Part shown: one piece after another, positions 38,150 through 50,559 of the stretch
Position numbering within the stretch: position 1 is the stretch's first letter
How the letters are laid out: the number at the start of each line of letters is the position of its first letter
Source: Echinostoma caproni
Lineage: Eukaryota; Platyhelminthes; Trematoda; Plagiorchiida; Echinostomatidae
Length of the DNA: 64,000 bases
NCBI GenBank assembly: GCA_900618425.1
Contig: UZAN01040045.1
Location: 14,192-78,191, forward strand
Direction of reading: 5' to 3'
Notes under the pieces: model-generated
Database searches by the model: none
Told to the model about the DNA's origin: nothing
What the model saw: the letters and a program-made list of their open reading frames with translations, nothing else
Translations under genes and position numbers: made by a program

Positions 38150-41100
38150 AACAGATACACGAGAGCCGCTGTTTATGGCACTCAGCCATAGCACACTATG
38201 TCTATAACCAACGGTTACGATCATCCCGAGGTTCCCAGCAAGAGAGCCCAAAGCGACGTATGTAACCCAGTTTCCTGGTTTCCATAAACTCACGCCAAGT
38301 TTTAGTTTGACCATCCTTGACCCGGTTACATCCGCTACCTGCCTCAGCAAACATCGCTCGCTGTGGCAACCTTTTTGGTGAAACGCATAACACATGTCCC
38401 AACCGGCGTAGTTCATTAAGGTCACCCACTCGTTCCAGTCAACGAAGGCAATTATCTACACCTAACCTGAGCATTGCTCATCCGGTTTCCCGATAAGACC
38501 CGTACAATGCAACGTAGGCAGCGGTGTTCGAACACCGACAATCAATTTTTAACCTGTTCCCGTTACAACGAAGTTTCTGCGTCATGGAGCAGAACTGGTC
38601 AAACAGCTGAGGCAAATACACGATCCTTCACAGACAGCCCGATGTCGCGACAACACCACAGGTGTCTCAAGTTGGCAATCGCCAATCGAAACTTTTTTCA
38701 TGAGTGCAAAGTTTGTCTATTACTCTACTACTTACCTGGTTACAGTGAGGTTGGAGGCTGAACTAGCCCAATCTTTTAGCAACATTTGACATGTTGAAGG
38801 TACAAAAGACATACCGAACATGACTACAATAGTAGTCAAACGATACATAGGAGAATGAAACTTACCTGTAGCTTCATTAACCAGTAAAATGTCGTCCGCA
38901 TACGACAGATTAGACAGTCCACCACCTGGGTGCAGATCGATACCTCCATCCTAGTACCAGGATAGGGCTATTACAAGAGAGTGACGGTTACGAACATCGT
39001 TTTCCTTATTGAACTCGGGTGAAAAAGTACCCTAAGCTGGAACTCAGCTTCATTCATTGGTGTAAGGGGATTATAATTTTGAAAGCGCACAACCTTCAGA
39101 ACAATGCATCGCCAGAATACATGGCGATCAATTGAGTCCAAAGCCGCTTTTTCGATGAGGTAGGTCTACAAAAAAGTGTCTGTGTTCAAGCATTTGTCGA
39201 TAGTTGAAGGTATGGTTTATACAACCTCGACCAGATCTAAAACCAGCCTGATTCTCATGCGTGCACCGCCACCGTGCAGGCAGACACTGCAGGGAGTATA
39301 AAACCAGCCAGAAGTTTAGAGACTATGGTAAATAAACTAATTCTTATGTTGTTTTCCCAATAGTACCTGTACCTTTGTGGTAATCGGTATGATGATCTAT
39401 TCACACCATTTCGTTGGAACCTGATCCCTCTCCCATATTAAGCCCACGGTTTTCGTCTACTCAAAAACTTAGACTGGCTCTCAATCCTTAGAGGTCGGTG
39501 AGGACAGCTCATCTGGGATGGAGGCCGTAGACCTTTTGAGGTAACTGATTTCTCTGGTAGAGGACTGATGTTTACTGGCATTTCTTGTCAATCTGATGCA
39601 GGATTTGGAAGATTTTTCGTCTACAGGAGCCAGTTGAAATGTACCTTAAAATGTACTGGCCATCATTCAAAACGATGTTACTGAAGATGAATCAGTGTAG
39701 TGTCAGATTCCCCAATGACCTCATTTACGCCTACTTTCCTTGGATCCGTACTCCTAAATAAACAAAAATGATTGCGACTATTATCAATATCCGCAGCCTT
39801 CTTCATCTCTCTGCACTGCCCAATCCATCAATTCTCGCTGTCATTCATTCAGCTCTTGATGAGCTGGCGTTTAAGGGACTTGCTCGCCTTGTCGTATCAG
39901 AAGGAATGGGTTTGCGAGCGTCCGGCAGGGTAACCAAGATCGAGGAGATCCATCGTGTTTGCTTTGGTGGTGCCCCAGAATCGAGTGTTGTGTTGATTAA
40001 CATTTGGATCACTTCCTTGATTATCTTCCAGTGCTCATTGGATCCTTCGGCTCATGCTTGAGCTGAAAATCTATCAGAGAGTTTTGCTCTGAAGGACTAT
40101 TTGCAATTTTCGCTGACATAGTATTGTGGGTATCTGGTTCTGATTACTTATCTTAGGTTGTTTACCAAACTTAGGGAGAATCTGACGCGTAGCAGAGCAT
40201 GTTGTGTATCCATGGGTGTTGACCAGTAAGAACGACAGTCTTGAGTTGACATTCTCAAGCGGTAACTAATAACGATGCCTTCGATTCGAGTCCATCTCTG
40301 TGAAGGGGTTGGCGGTTTCCAAGTTTTTTTGTGTGAAAAGTTGTTGCTTGACGAAAACAATCCGTCGTCAGTGCAGAGTTAGAGAATGTATTCTGTTGTC
40401 CGTCCGGTAGGCTAGGATTGCATCTGTACCACTAAGAAGCCTTTCTGATTCGTCCATGGTTCCACTCGAACACCGAAGTCGCAAGCAGCTACCAAGGTGT
40501 CCGTTGACTGAGCACTTTGAAACAGCTGAGAGAGGTCCTTGTAGAATTCATCCGTTGTTTCACGCAAACTGCAATCGGTCGATGCCACACGGATACGACG
40601 AATGGAAACCGACGCTTCGTTCTACAGCTGTTGAGTCGTACTGAACTATCCAGACGTAAAGTGCACAGTCGGGTACAAACTGGTATCCAGTCAAGAAGTG
40701 AACGCTCGGCCTTGACACCGAGCGCAATCCCGACATCAGCAACACCGCCAGTTTCGGATATCGAATCGCCTGACACATGAAGAGTGAAGTTAGAGTATGT
40801 TGTCCGGAGATCGCCAGATTGTGATCTTGAATGCGTGTTTCGGAGTTACAATAAATATCTAATTTGAACGTTTCAGGGTTCTATCTAGAGTAGCTTGTTG
40901 ACTAATCTGACAGAGTGTGCGGACATTAAATGCTAAGTGAAAAGGAGATCTCGCTTTCCAAAATCTGTTAGCTTCTGACTGGTTACCTTACTAGTTGAGC
41001 GCTGAGTGATATCCCATGGGTGGTGCAAATGGGAAACATCTCGATCGGTTTGGGAGTAAGAGCAAGAATTGGACAGATGAGAAAGAGGGTTTTCCAATTG

Positions 41101-41240
41101 ACGAAAGGGGTTTTGTTTGGGAACCCTGACTGGATCTTTGAACTCAAAAATCTGACCCATAAGGCAGTGGGACACAGATTGAACGTGAGAGCGTAACCAA
41201 AGCGCCCGTGTTGGAGCTTCTAGAGGCTTGTCACGCAAGA
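38150..41240 (-). mobile_element. RTE-type LINE, decayed copy 2
   Basis: Read on the minus strand, this is the same family as 30100-32960 and is slightly more complete at the 5' end. It shows KVTSQKLTDFGKRDLLF, then VRTLCQISQQATLDRTL, CNSETRIQD, the endonuclease (GVADVGIALGVKAERSLLDW) and the HALLRVRFSLSL end. The reverse transcriptase follows: ENQAGFRSGRGCINHTFNYR, the MLEHRH block, AALDSIDRHVFWRCIVLK, then LSYADDILLVNEA (YADD at 38902-38891). The C-terminal part is LNELRRLGHVLCVSPKRLPQ and RAMFAEAGSG. The frame is broken many times. The element probably ends near 38150-38200. Confidence 0.86.
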
Positions 41241-41502
41241 TCTTTGGGTTTCAATTCAGTATGTTGTTCGCTGATGCGTTGATTGTCGGTTTATATTTCG
41301 GGGGTTAAAGTTAGTTTTATGCGCCCAATGAGACAAGCGGATGGAAAAGTACCGTATTTTCTGGGGCTGCCTAGCTTGGGCCGGCCGCAAATGACCGATG
41401 AAGTGAAAAGGCTTCTCCCAAGAGTAAACCCCAGGTACCCCGCTCCTACGTTCCTCCAGCGGGGGTTGTTTGCCACACACACCCGTGTTTATTTGCTGGA
41501 GT
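41241..41502. other. GC-rich repeat-like sequence beside an assembly gap
   Basis: A stretch clearly richer in GC than its surroundings, including a CCGGCC core. It may be the 5' untranslated part of the adjacent LINE, or belong to the Penelope-like element inferred across the gap. No coding domain is visible. Confidence 0.4.
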
Positions 41503-42106
41503 NNNNNNNNNNNNNNNNNNNNNNNNNNNNNNNNNNNNNNNNNNNNNNNNNNNNNNNNNNNNNNNNNNNNNNNNNNNNNNNNNNNNNNNNNNNNNNNNNN
41601 NNNNNNNNNNNNNNNNNNNNNNNNNNNNNNNNNNNNNNNNNNNNNNNNNNNNNNNNNNNNNNNNNNNNNNNNNNNNNNNNNNNNNNNNNNNNNNNNNNNN
41701 NNNNNNNNNNNNNNNNNNNNNNNNNNNNNNNNNNNNNNNNNNNNNNNNNNNNNNNNNNNNNNNNNNNNNNNNNNNNNNNNNNNNNNNNNNNNNNNNNNNN
41801 NNNNNNNNNNNNNNNNNNNNNNNNNNNNNNNNNNNNNNNNNNNNNNNNNNNNNNNNNNNNNNNNNNNNNNNNNNNNNNNNNNNNNNNNNNNNNNNNNNNN
41901 NNNNNNNNNNNNNNNNNNNNNNNNNNNNNNNNNNNNNNNNNNNNNNNNNNNNNNNNNNNNNNNNNNNNNNNNNNNNNNNNNNNNNNNNNNNNNNNNNNNN
42001 NNNNNNNNNNNNNNNNNNNNNNNNNNNNNNNNNNNNNNNNNNNNNNNNNNNNNNNNNNNNNNNNNNNNNNNNNNNNNNNNNNNNNNNNNNNNNNNNNNNN
42101 NNNNNN
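41503..42106. other. Assembly gap, 604 N
   Basis: All bases unresolved. The apparent open frames across it are artefacts of N. Confidence 1.
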
Positions 42107-42280
42107 GCAAACGTTTCATCACCAATCAAGGTGACATTCTCAGTTACTGCATTGAGAATGTCACCTCGATTGGTGATGAAACGTTTGCAATACAATTGCC
42201 AAGCTCGGCGAACAACTGAACATCATATTATACCACCCGAGCTACAGAAACAACAATCAACATCGTTGTTTACCAAACTG
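42107..42280. mobile_element. Penelope-like element terminus: 36-bp palindrome with hammerhead-like core
   Basis: Arms 42107-42142 and 42153-42188 are inverted copies with 35 of 36 positions identical, around a 10-bp loop. Each arm, read towards its outer end, gives CTGAGAA (TTGAGAA in the right arm), then TGTCACC, a short loop, GGTGAT and GAAACG. This is the layout of the hammerhead ribozyme motif known in the terminal repeats of Penelope-like retroelements (core CUGANGA, stem II, GAAA). The core deviates: the G of NGA is A in both arms. The following sequence (AATTGCCAAGCTCGGCGAAC) also resembles the tail of such elements. The body presumably lies in the adjacent gap. An (AT)n run follows at about 42281-42298. 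Confidence 0.65.
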
Positions 42281-42298
42281 TCATATATATATATATAT

Positions 42299-43459
42299 AA
42301 AACCTAATACTTTACTCAGTATGTTGTTGTGTTATTCTTCAAAATTTAAATAATTTTTGTCCTCTCCAATTTGCAACTGATTATACATTCAATTGTTGTT
42401 TCAAAGAGAGGTTGTGAAACAGGATGAGGAACTACAAATAACTATAAAATCATATCAGCTTATTGACTAAACGTTCATTTGAACTAAAAAGTGTATTCAC
42501 TGAACAGAATGGATTTGCACTACCGCTTCAATATCTAAATTAGCTACTTGAAAATAATGTTTGCAATTCTGCACGACTATAATAAACTGAGCATAAACAC
42601 ACTGCAATCATCAGACATCGATAGACATTATAATATTTTACCAGCACTGATCTCACAAATGTATATCAATAGCGCAACTATTAGGAGTCAGATTTGTAAT
42701 CCAACGTTGATTTGTTACTAGAGAATATCATACCAGTAAAAAGGTCATTTTTGTCCACTCAAAGATTTTCCTCAATGCAATGCTTAAACCCTCATTTGCT
42801 AATCTTGCTCTGACCGCATTGCTGGTAGTGTTCATATACTTCCTTATTCTGTCAGTATTGATAAGTAGAGTGTCCTTCAACTCCCTTGAACAATTGCTTC
42901 CGTGTGTGGCTTAGGTTATTAAGTTCCTTCAATCGAGGACAGGTGAAAAGTTAGTGATAAAAAGGTGCAATAACCGCTAAAGAGTTATAGACAGGCGGGA
43001 AATTAAACCGTCAAACCTTGGGTTTTGAGACCACACTTTTCCCCGTGTGCAAATCGCTTTATGAGATATGATACTTAATTACGCAATGTTGTGATCATTC
43101 CCGACAGTACAGAGACTTCTGGAACATGGATTGTTCCAACTGCATTTCACAGAAAGTAACTTATCATCGTCCGTTTGACCTACATGTGTTATTAAGCTTC
43201 CTAGAACTCTCCCATTATCTTAGTTACGTCGCATTCGTTATTACTCGAGCAGTAATTACTAGACTATCTGTGAATAAAGCATATACATCTTGTTCGATGA
43301 ACTTTAAGATTTCCAGTAACTGTATTATTTAACACATTTTATTTTTGCAGTGCAAAATAATGTTTCAGTTAAGCGCGAATGAATGACGATACGGAATAAT
43401 TTCATCAAAACTTTCATATGCTACTTCATAATAACATATTTAGCAACGTAGATCGCATT
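42299..43459. other. No recognised gene or repeat
   Basis: AT-rich sequence without recognisable domains on either strand. Confidence 0.35.
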
Positions 43460-44075
43460 TAACTCACAATTATTTGTAAGTAGTATTGTGAGATAAGTTT
43501 TATTGGTTGATTGATTAGGACGAACCATCCTTCAGACTTCCCCTTCACGCAGAATCCTCAGCTCTTCCAGTCAACCATACACTCGGAAGCACTGGACTCG
43601 AGTTTCGCTCTTATTAGAGCTCATCAGTGGTTCATATCCACCGTCCCGTCCGGACCCATTGCATGGAATGCATGTGCGTTGCCACTGTGTCAATCAGTGC
43701 ATACCATGTCTGAGCCGGAAAAACATTTCACGTTTGTTCAAGTGTCGTCGTCAGAGATAGTCAGCTCACTTTCGCCTGATAACAACTAAGGGGGACACAG
43801 TTGATTATCTGTTAACTCCAGTCGAAAGTCTCCGACCGACTCAGGTCTTCCGTGCAGGTTGCGGGCTAACTCGCCACAAAATTACCAGGCTGCATTTATA
43901 ATCGCACATATAATATAATCTCACAACTGCTTGTGCTTCCAAGTGTATAGTTGACTTGAAGAGCTGACGAATGTGCGTGAAGGTGAAGTCTGAAGAATGG
44001 TCAGTTCTAATAAACCAATCAGTAAAAGATCGGTTGAACCTGGACGTTGTCACCACTTATTACAGGCAAATAATC
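43460..44075. mobile_element. Foldback element, family member 2, long terminal inverted repeats
   Basis: The left arm (from about 43503, TTGGTTGATTGATTAGG through CCATCCTTCAGACTTCCCCT to CAACCATACAC, about 43579) is matched inverted by about 43944-44020, with roughly 80% identity over 77 bp. The similarity continues weakly outward to ACTCACAATTATTTGTAAGT on the left and a degraded copy on the right, so the full inverted repeats are about 120 bp. The middle has no recognisable coding region. The arm sequence is shared with the shorter hairpin at 36424-36602. Confidence 0.75.
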
Positions 44076-47000
44076 ATTTTGGGTTAGTATGGATGTCACC
44101 CATCAGCTTAGGATGTCTTCATAATTGGGTGAAGAGCAAAGTTTGTCCCTGATTACAAAAGATCACAGAGCCCTCTTAAACTTCACATTAGCATGTCCAG
44201 TAGCATTCAGTAGTAATTAAAAGAAAACATCTGTATAATAAATTACCTGCAACAGAAAACTCTAGCTCTTGAGATCACAAACACCGTTATTTTTCACCTG
44301 TAAAAATACTAACAAAGTTGCTGTTTAAAATTTTGCAATACATTCGAAGCTCCATTCCAAAGTAAATAACCGCTGGGCTAGCACAAATTCTTGACAAAGT
44401 GAACAACAATTAGTATCATTTCGCGTTTTTGGATGACATTGTTCACAGAATATTTTGAGATTTATATCAAATGTCTACACTGACTGTCAGTCGTTTCACA
44501 AGTATCCAGGTCCCGATTTGCTCAACCGACCATTTCTGTGCTATGTGCAATGTACGGTTGCTATTATTTACGTTGCCTATATCAAACTAGCTCCGCAAAC
44601 CTTGACTACTTCAAATGAAGTAAATCGTATTAGTTTGACCTTCCTGTGATGATCACGTGTTCAGACAATTGAAGAGGTATAGTGTGGAATTATTCTCACC
44701 TCTAGATTGCAGACCAATTTTTTCCGTGGGAAGCACGAAAACAGAAGTCCTGAAATGATTTAAGAAGTAAATCAGTTTTAATTTTGGAATTCACCGTTCA
44801 ATTTGATCTCGGGAAGCTAACGAATTATTTTTTGAAGCATGTTTTTCACTGGCAATCTTGAGGAGCTATTCAAGAAGTAATTGAAATTCACGATGTTTAT
44901 CAGTATTACAGCGTTTACAACTTCTTACATTGGCAATTAAATGTGCTAAACTATTGAACTCAAAAAAGAGAGGCCTAACAGGTTCACAAGGGAACTCGAT
45001 TCCTGTCCTAACTAAAGTCCCATTTATCGTCTAAACCAGTTTCGGGCTGTACAAAACTTATCAGTTACCACTTCGGTTAGATCGATCACAAAATCTGTCT
45101 TAACAACATTGTGTCATTCCCCTACCAATAATGGGTATTGCCTTGGATAAAAATTGTCCCCAGACTAACCTAAAGAATCCCTGTTGTATGGAGCCATCGC
45201 AATTGCCATTAGCCTGGTGAACCCAATTTGCTTCCAAACTGAAGCACCTGTCCTTGACCAGCTTGTGGGGGGTTGAAAGTGACAACCTCTCGCATCACAT
45301 TTGTGTAACTGCTTTGACTATCATCGTGGATGTAGACAGACATTTGATACTTATCTTCAAAATTTGATGAGGCACATTAGGCTATGAACTCCTAGAATGC
45401 CAGTAATGATTTGTCATAAGTGGCTTAGGATCCAAAGGGAAGAGTGTGACTTGCATTGCAATCGGTCACAACATTTCAGTGACAAACTGCAAAGGAATTT
45501 ATGTGGCACTGGACAATATGCATTAATTGACACAGTGAACATGATTGTATTGAGTTGCTTCTAGTTATCCGGAAGAAATATTCAAAATATGTTTTATCAT
45601 CACGACTAGTGTACCTTGGTTTCCCCCATGACTTTCACTCAATTTGACAGAAATGAAAAACTTCGAATCGGTGTAAATGTGCCCTAGAGATGTGCACGTT
45701 GCAAACTCAGTCGCTGCCTCGTGAAAGCACGCTTTTTATGATAATTAGTTCTCAGCTGCACATCCCACTTCAAATGGTTTAATTTCTACTGTTTGAGATT
45801 CAGGTTAGCGAGGGCAAGTCTGATCCAACGCCGGATATGCCTCTAACATTTTGTTAAACAAAACATCACGGGCAACACAATACTCTTCCACCTGCTTTTA
45901 CGAGGTAACAAAACGCAAAAAGAATATTCCAAAGCGGTTCATCTACATCGGTCTTGTGATATTTAAAATGAATTTTCTGTTTTTTTAAAAATCTAGAAAC
46001 ACTGATTGAAAAACACTTACCCATTTGTGCATTTCATTCAACTTCGTCACACTGAAATCTTGATGAATTGTTTATGAGAGCATACCGTTGCATTATAGTT
46101 GTGGTTGCTTTTCCGAACTCTTGTTTTCCTGCTCTTGTAGACATTCGCTAGCCACAGCTGCTGCGCCAAACAGCAGTCCCCGGAAGATGCACGTATCAGC
46201 TGTCCGTGTGCCTTCTGATCACATGTTCTGTGTTGCTATCACGTGTTACTGCCTGTTTCCAGAACATCTATGATCATGTGCCCACTACCTGCATCGATCC
46301 CGTGTAACCACATCCCTAATCAGGTGCCGCGATCTGTCGCGTTCATACTGATCGCGCATCTGACTGAGAAAATAGTGATCAATTTATCATTTTGAGCTGA
46401 GCCAAAGTGCATTTAAAAATAACTCAGTCATTTTTTATGAAAAATAAACCGATGGTAAAAGGATCAAAGCGAAGAGAACTTGATAGACACAATTCTATCA
46501 CAATGAAATCTGTTCCCTGACCACGGCGTGCTTAACATGTTATTTAAACCTAGATGTTATTTATATAAATGTTCAGTCCTGATTAGTCAGTAGTTTGTAT
46601 TTTTCTGTCTTATGCATTTTCTCGTCGATGGTCAATTATGGGGATGTGTTGATTATCAATAGTAGTTAGTGAGTGATTCGTTGATATTATCCTACATTCA
46701 AAGGCAAGAAAACAATAACTCATGAACAAGTACATTTAATGATGATTGATTTTTAAAAAAGAGTCAGAAAAAATATAGCAAATCTGTGGCATAGTGGCCA
46801 GGTGGGAATGAAAACAGTTAAAATCCTGTCACATTGTTGACCATAATGGGAGGTCAAGTCCAATATTTCGCAAGTGGAATGAAACCACATCCAACTTGGA
46901 AAGTAAATGGTTTCCGGTTCCCTTATGCCCATAATCAAACTGTCGCATCAGTGAAAACAGGTTTAATTGTGCCATAATTTAGTAAACTGAAGCTTTCGAT

Positions 47001-49801
47001 GGGAAGTCCCTCAGCGAATGCAGTGAACCATTTAAAGAAACTGAGGTCATGAAAACATGGGTTTTAAATGTTTCCTAATGCTGTAATTGTTATGCACTGA
47101 ACATTAGAAAATGGATATGTCCAATGTAAGTAGAAAACCTCCAAAGCAAATGGATAACCTGAGTCAGAGGACTTATTTGCAGTCAAATATTATTAGTTAC
47201 ATCCCCGTGGATTTAATAAAGTTTTAAACATTTATGGTGTAATTATTGTAACTGCATCAGCCATAAAGTTAATTCATACGGTATCCTAACAACCGATTGG
47301 TAAGGCGCAATCGAGATCAATGTGATTGATTACGCTGCGGAGTAGAATATAATTTAAATACCGCTGCATACTATACTAACTGAATATCATATACAGCCGG
47401 ACATTATTATTATATTATTATTATATATGTATATACTGCACAGTGTATTATACCATGTTAAATTATGTTATAGCATGATACATAAAATTCACTGGTATAG
47501 GTTTATATCCTTGTTTTTCAATAGACAGTCATCGATTAAGAGAAAGATTCCACTTTGAAGCTATGATCATCTCTGAATTCCACACTGCCGATGGTAATTT
47601 CAGTAATAATAGCAATAAAAAAGAGTAGTGATAGTAATAGTGGTGTTAGTAATCCATATATACCGAAGAAGTTAGCTACCAGACATATAATTTTCTTTGT
47701 TATGACTGCGTGATGCAACAACTTAAAGAAGATTTAGACTAGTAGGCCGGGATATTTTCTTAACCATATACAATTTCATTCATCAATAGGTAGCACAACA
47801 ACAAACAACAACGAATAACCTCATCAAATATATGATGTTCGCCTAAAAACATAGAAGCGTGACTATATCATTTACGATGACTATATATTAGTTGTTCAGT
47901 GAAACTCAAACAAATGAATATGTTATATTACTCTAATAAAGCTTTTGATAGACTGACAGTCAAAGGTTAAGGAATATTCCACCGGTGTTTATTAATTATA
48001 CCACATGCAACCTAAGTCTTGAAATTGGAATTCATGGACTTCACGATTAGAAACACTCGCTAAGTATTACCGGACGATACGCACACATTGAACCCATTTT
48101 TATTCACTGACATATGTTTCTATTCTACGAGAAATCAATAAAAATTATTCTACTCTAGAAGTATCACCTACTTCCCTTGAAATATCCCTCATCTTTCTGA
48201 AACGCGCATCAGATTGGCACATTTGATGTGTATTTCTTTTCACATATTCCTCACTGTAATAATATTTTTTCTTATTAAAATTTTACCTGTGTCGGTACTG
48301 AAAACGCTTGGATGGCCTTATATAAATTTCAATAAATAATATAATTTGTAATACAATGCTAAAATATTTTCCAGCGAAGGTGAGTTTTCCTGAATAAGAA
48401 CATCATTTTATATGCATTGACTTAGACTACTCGTGAGTAGTCGCTTACAAAACCCCTTTTATTGCATTTGGTTTGCGCAATGAAGCTGAGGAACAAAAGC
48501 CGATTCACAATGGTTCGTCTGACTGGTTACTACGGTTTTATACCATTCGGGGGACGGATTTCAAGCAAATGTGCTTTGGGGACTACCATGTCAAAATTAA
48601 ATAGGTAAACAGTCTACATCACCACTAACCTCGCGTATAAATATCGCCGTCAACTTCTTAGATTTTGAACTTACCAAACCCGATCACACACGAGTCAAAA
48701 CGATGAAAATAAAAGATTGACTCCAAGCCCCATTAATATTGAGCGTTAATTTCATAATCTTTGATCTTCATGAACACCCGTCAGCCGTTTTCGGTATTCG
48801 TTTTGTTAATCGGTTTTTCACTTTTGGGCTGTGCGTTTTCAATCATTGAAACTAAAAGTTTTCTAATAAAATTGTTCATTCTATATTATTCTGTCCCTAA
48901 CACCATGTAGATATCGATTTGAGTGTTTTGTACGGTTGAATTTTAGAAGAAATATTCAGCGATATACATTAAGGAGGACCATATGTTCAAACGAAATGAA
49001 CTACACGATTGTGGTTCCTCTTTAATCCTATGAAGTTAGTTAAGCAATCACATTCTTGGATGAGAAAATCCAAAGCATTGGGGCCCCCTGCTTTCAAAGT
49101 TAAAAATGTTTGATCCGAAAAGAAGTTCTCAAATATCGGTCGTGATTTCGACTGGAGGATTCGGTGAATATAGAGACTTCTAGTTGGCTTACAACACGAA
49201 TTTAGCTCTGGTCCACAAATCTACGGAATGTATTTCGTATTGCTCGACGGTAGGCTAAGGACTGTCTTCAGAATGCCAAATCAGAGCACAAGCTAGTATG
49301 ACAACCCAAAATATGAGATAGCTCATGGCCAATGCTGCATATTTATGAAAAGGGATGTGAATAAGAATAGTACCTTTATAAGATAACACAAATGCTAATA
49401 ACTCCTTACAGGTATTTCAGCGTTCAACATTCTTTGGTATAGCAATTTCGGAAGACCTCTGCATGAGAATGCAACGTTTCGCTGGGTGGAGAGCGGTTAA
49501 AATCTGTTTCACATGGTTAACAGTATATGGTTAAGAATTTAGTTGCATTGTACATTCAAAAGTAAGCTGACAGAAGTTTCCAACGGATGACAGCACCTTT
49601 CACCGAAATTTTCGTACCAATCCCAGTGCCATTTTCTGCTCTCACAACGCTATGACTCGTGCGTTTTGACAAAACTTGTCTGTCCTCCATTTCAACATTA
49701 TTGATTGTTACAATAAATTGTTTTATCGTCATGAATGATGTATTAGATCCTTCAATTTTTGTTCTAGTGACAGGAATTTTAGCTTTGTTTTTCGCGCGCA
49801 G
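44076..49801. other. Long stretch without recognised genes
   Basis: AT-rich. A GC-richer segment at 46090-46380 has no readable domain. The minus strand near 45100-45300 is open in two frames (KLVKDRCFSLEANWVHQANG) without splice borders. A short palindrome (CTACTCGTGAGTAG, near 48428) resembles the ends of the foldback family. ATT-rich runs lie near 47405-47430. Confidence 0.3.
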
Positions 49802-50013
49802 TTTGGTCGATCACCATATTGGTTTCCTCACTGCTGACCGTCGCTTCTGGAACCATGTTCCTTGGTACCAGCAAATACACTCTTCATAGCAAACTGCTTG
49901 CATTTTTAAATAAAACGTGTCCAACCCTAAGTCTTGAAGAACCTAGTAATTTTAACGAGAGCTATTTAACGGATGAAATTTCCAATTCGCAATTTAAGTA
50001 CTTAATTGATTGA
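49802..50013 (+). CDS. Candidate terminal exon, one membrane segment, unassigned
   Basis: An acceptor (GCTTTGTTTTTCGCGCGCAG) is followed by 212 bp open to a TGA at 50011-50013. The predicted tail starts with a hydrophobic segment (WSITILVSSLLTVASGTMFL), then a polar C-terminus with LNKTCPTLSLEEPSNFNES. This resembles a single membrane helix and a short tail. An AATAAA lies about 50 bp after the stop (about 50062), where a poly(A) signal would be expected. A second frame through the same region is also open for a while. It does not join 29261-29384 directly in phase, so if the two belong together other exons are missing. Confidence 0.33.
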
Positions 50014-50059
50014 ACGCCTCCTTATGTTACAAGTCATGCATTTGGTTGCGCCAGTGATC

Positions 50060-50068
50060 AAAATAAAG
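50060..50068 (+). promoter_or_regulatory. Possible polyadenylation signal AATAAA
   Basis: Canonical hexamer about 50 bp after the stop of the candidate exon 49802-50013. In AT-rich DNA this hexamer is common by chance. Confidence 0.3.
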
Positions 50069-50559
50069 TAATGTCGACATCTGACAATATTAGCTTTTAT
50101 GAAACAGTTAAATCTACCCAGTTAGTTCATAGTGTTAGCATCCACAGATCTTTATGCACGTCTGTCAACATCACATATCAAGGAAATCAAGAATCCTCAT
50201 GAAAACGGTTATTTCTCTAAAATCCTATTTCATTTATGTTCTATTGATGATACAGATGAATACAAATGTGTAGATTGATAAATACTGGAGACCTGCCGAC
50301 TCGGGGTGGTTGGATGCAAGCTTACTGTGGGAGTAACCGAGAATATGTTCCGTTATCTGCGATAGCATCATCCGACGTTGCCCAGGGACCATCGGACTCT
50401 GCTGCAGGCACTTGGTTGTTCTACCCCTATTGGCGTTCACGGAGGAGAATATGTACATTTTTGTCTACGAGAAACCATGGAGAGAGCACTTTCTGATAGA
50501 GCTGTGTAATCTAGCTGCACGACGTGGCTTTGTTCATTGACGAGGTTACTGTATTCCGA

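Noticed and set aside
38474..38761. 95-codon plus-strand open frame
   Set aside because: Antisense shadow of the minus-strand LINE.
41256..42219. Long open frames of about 250-290 codons on both strands
   Set aside because: They consist mostly of unresolved N.
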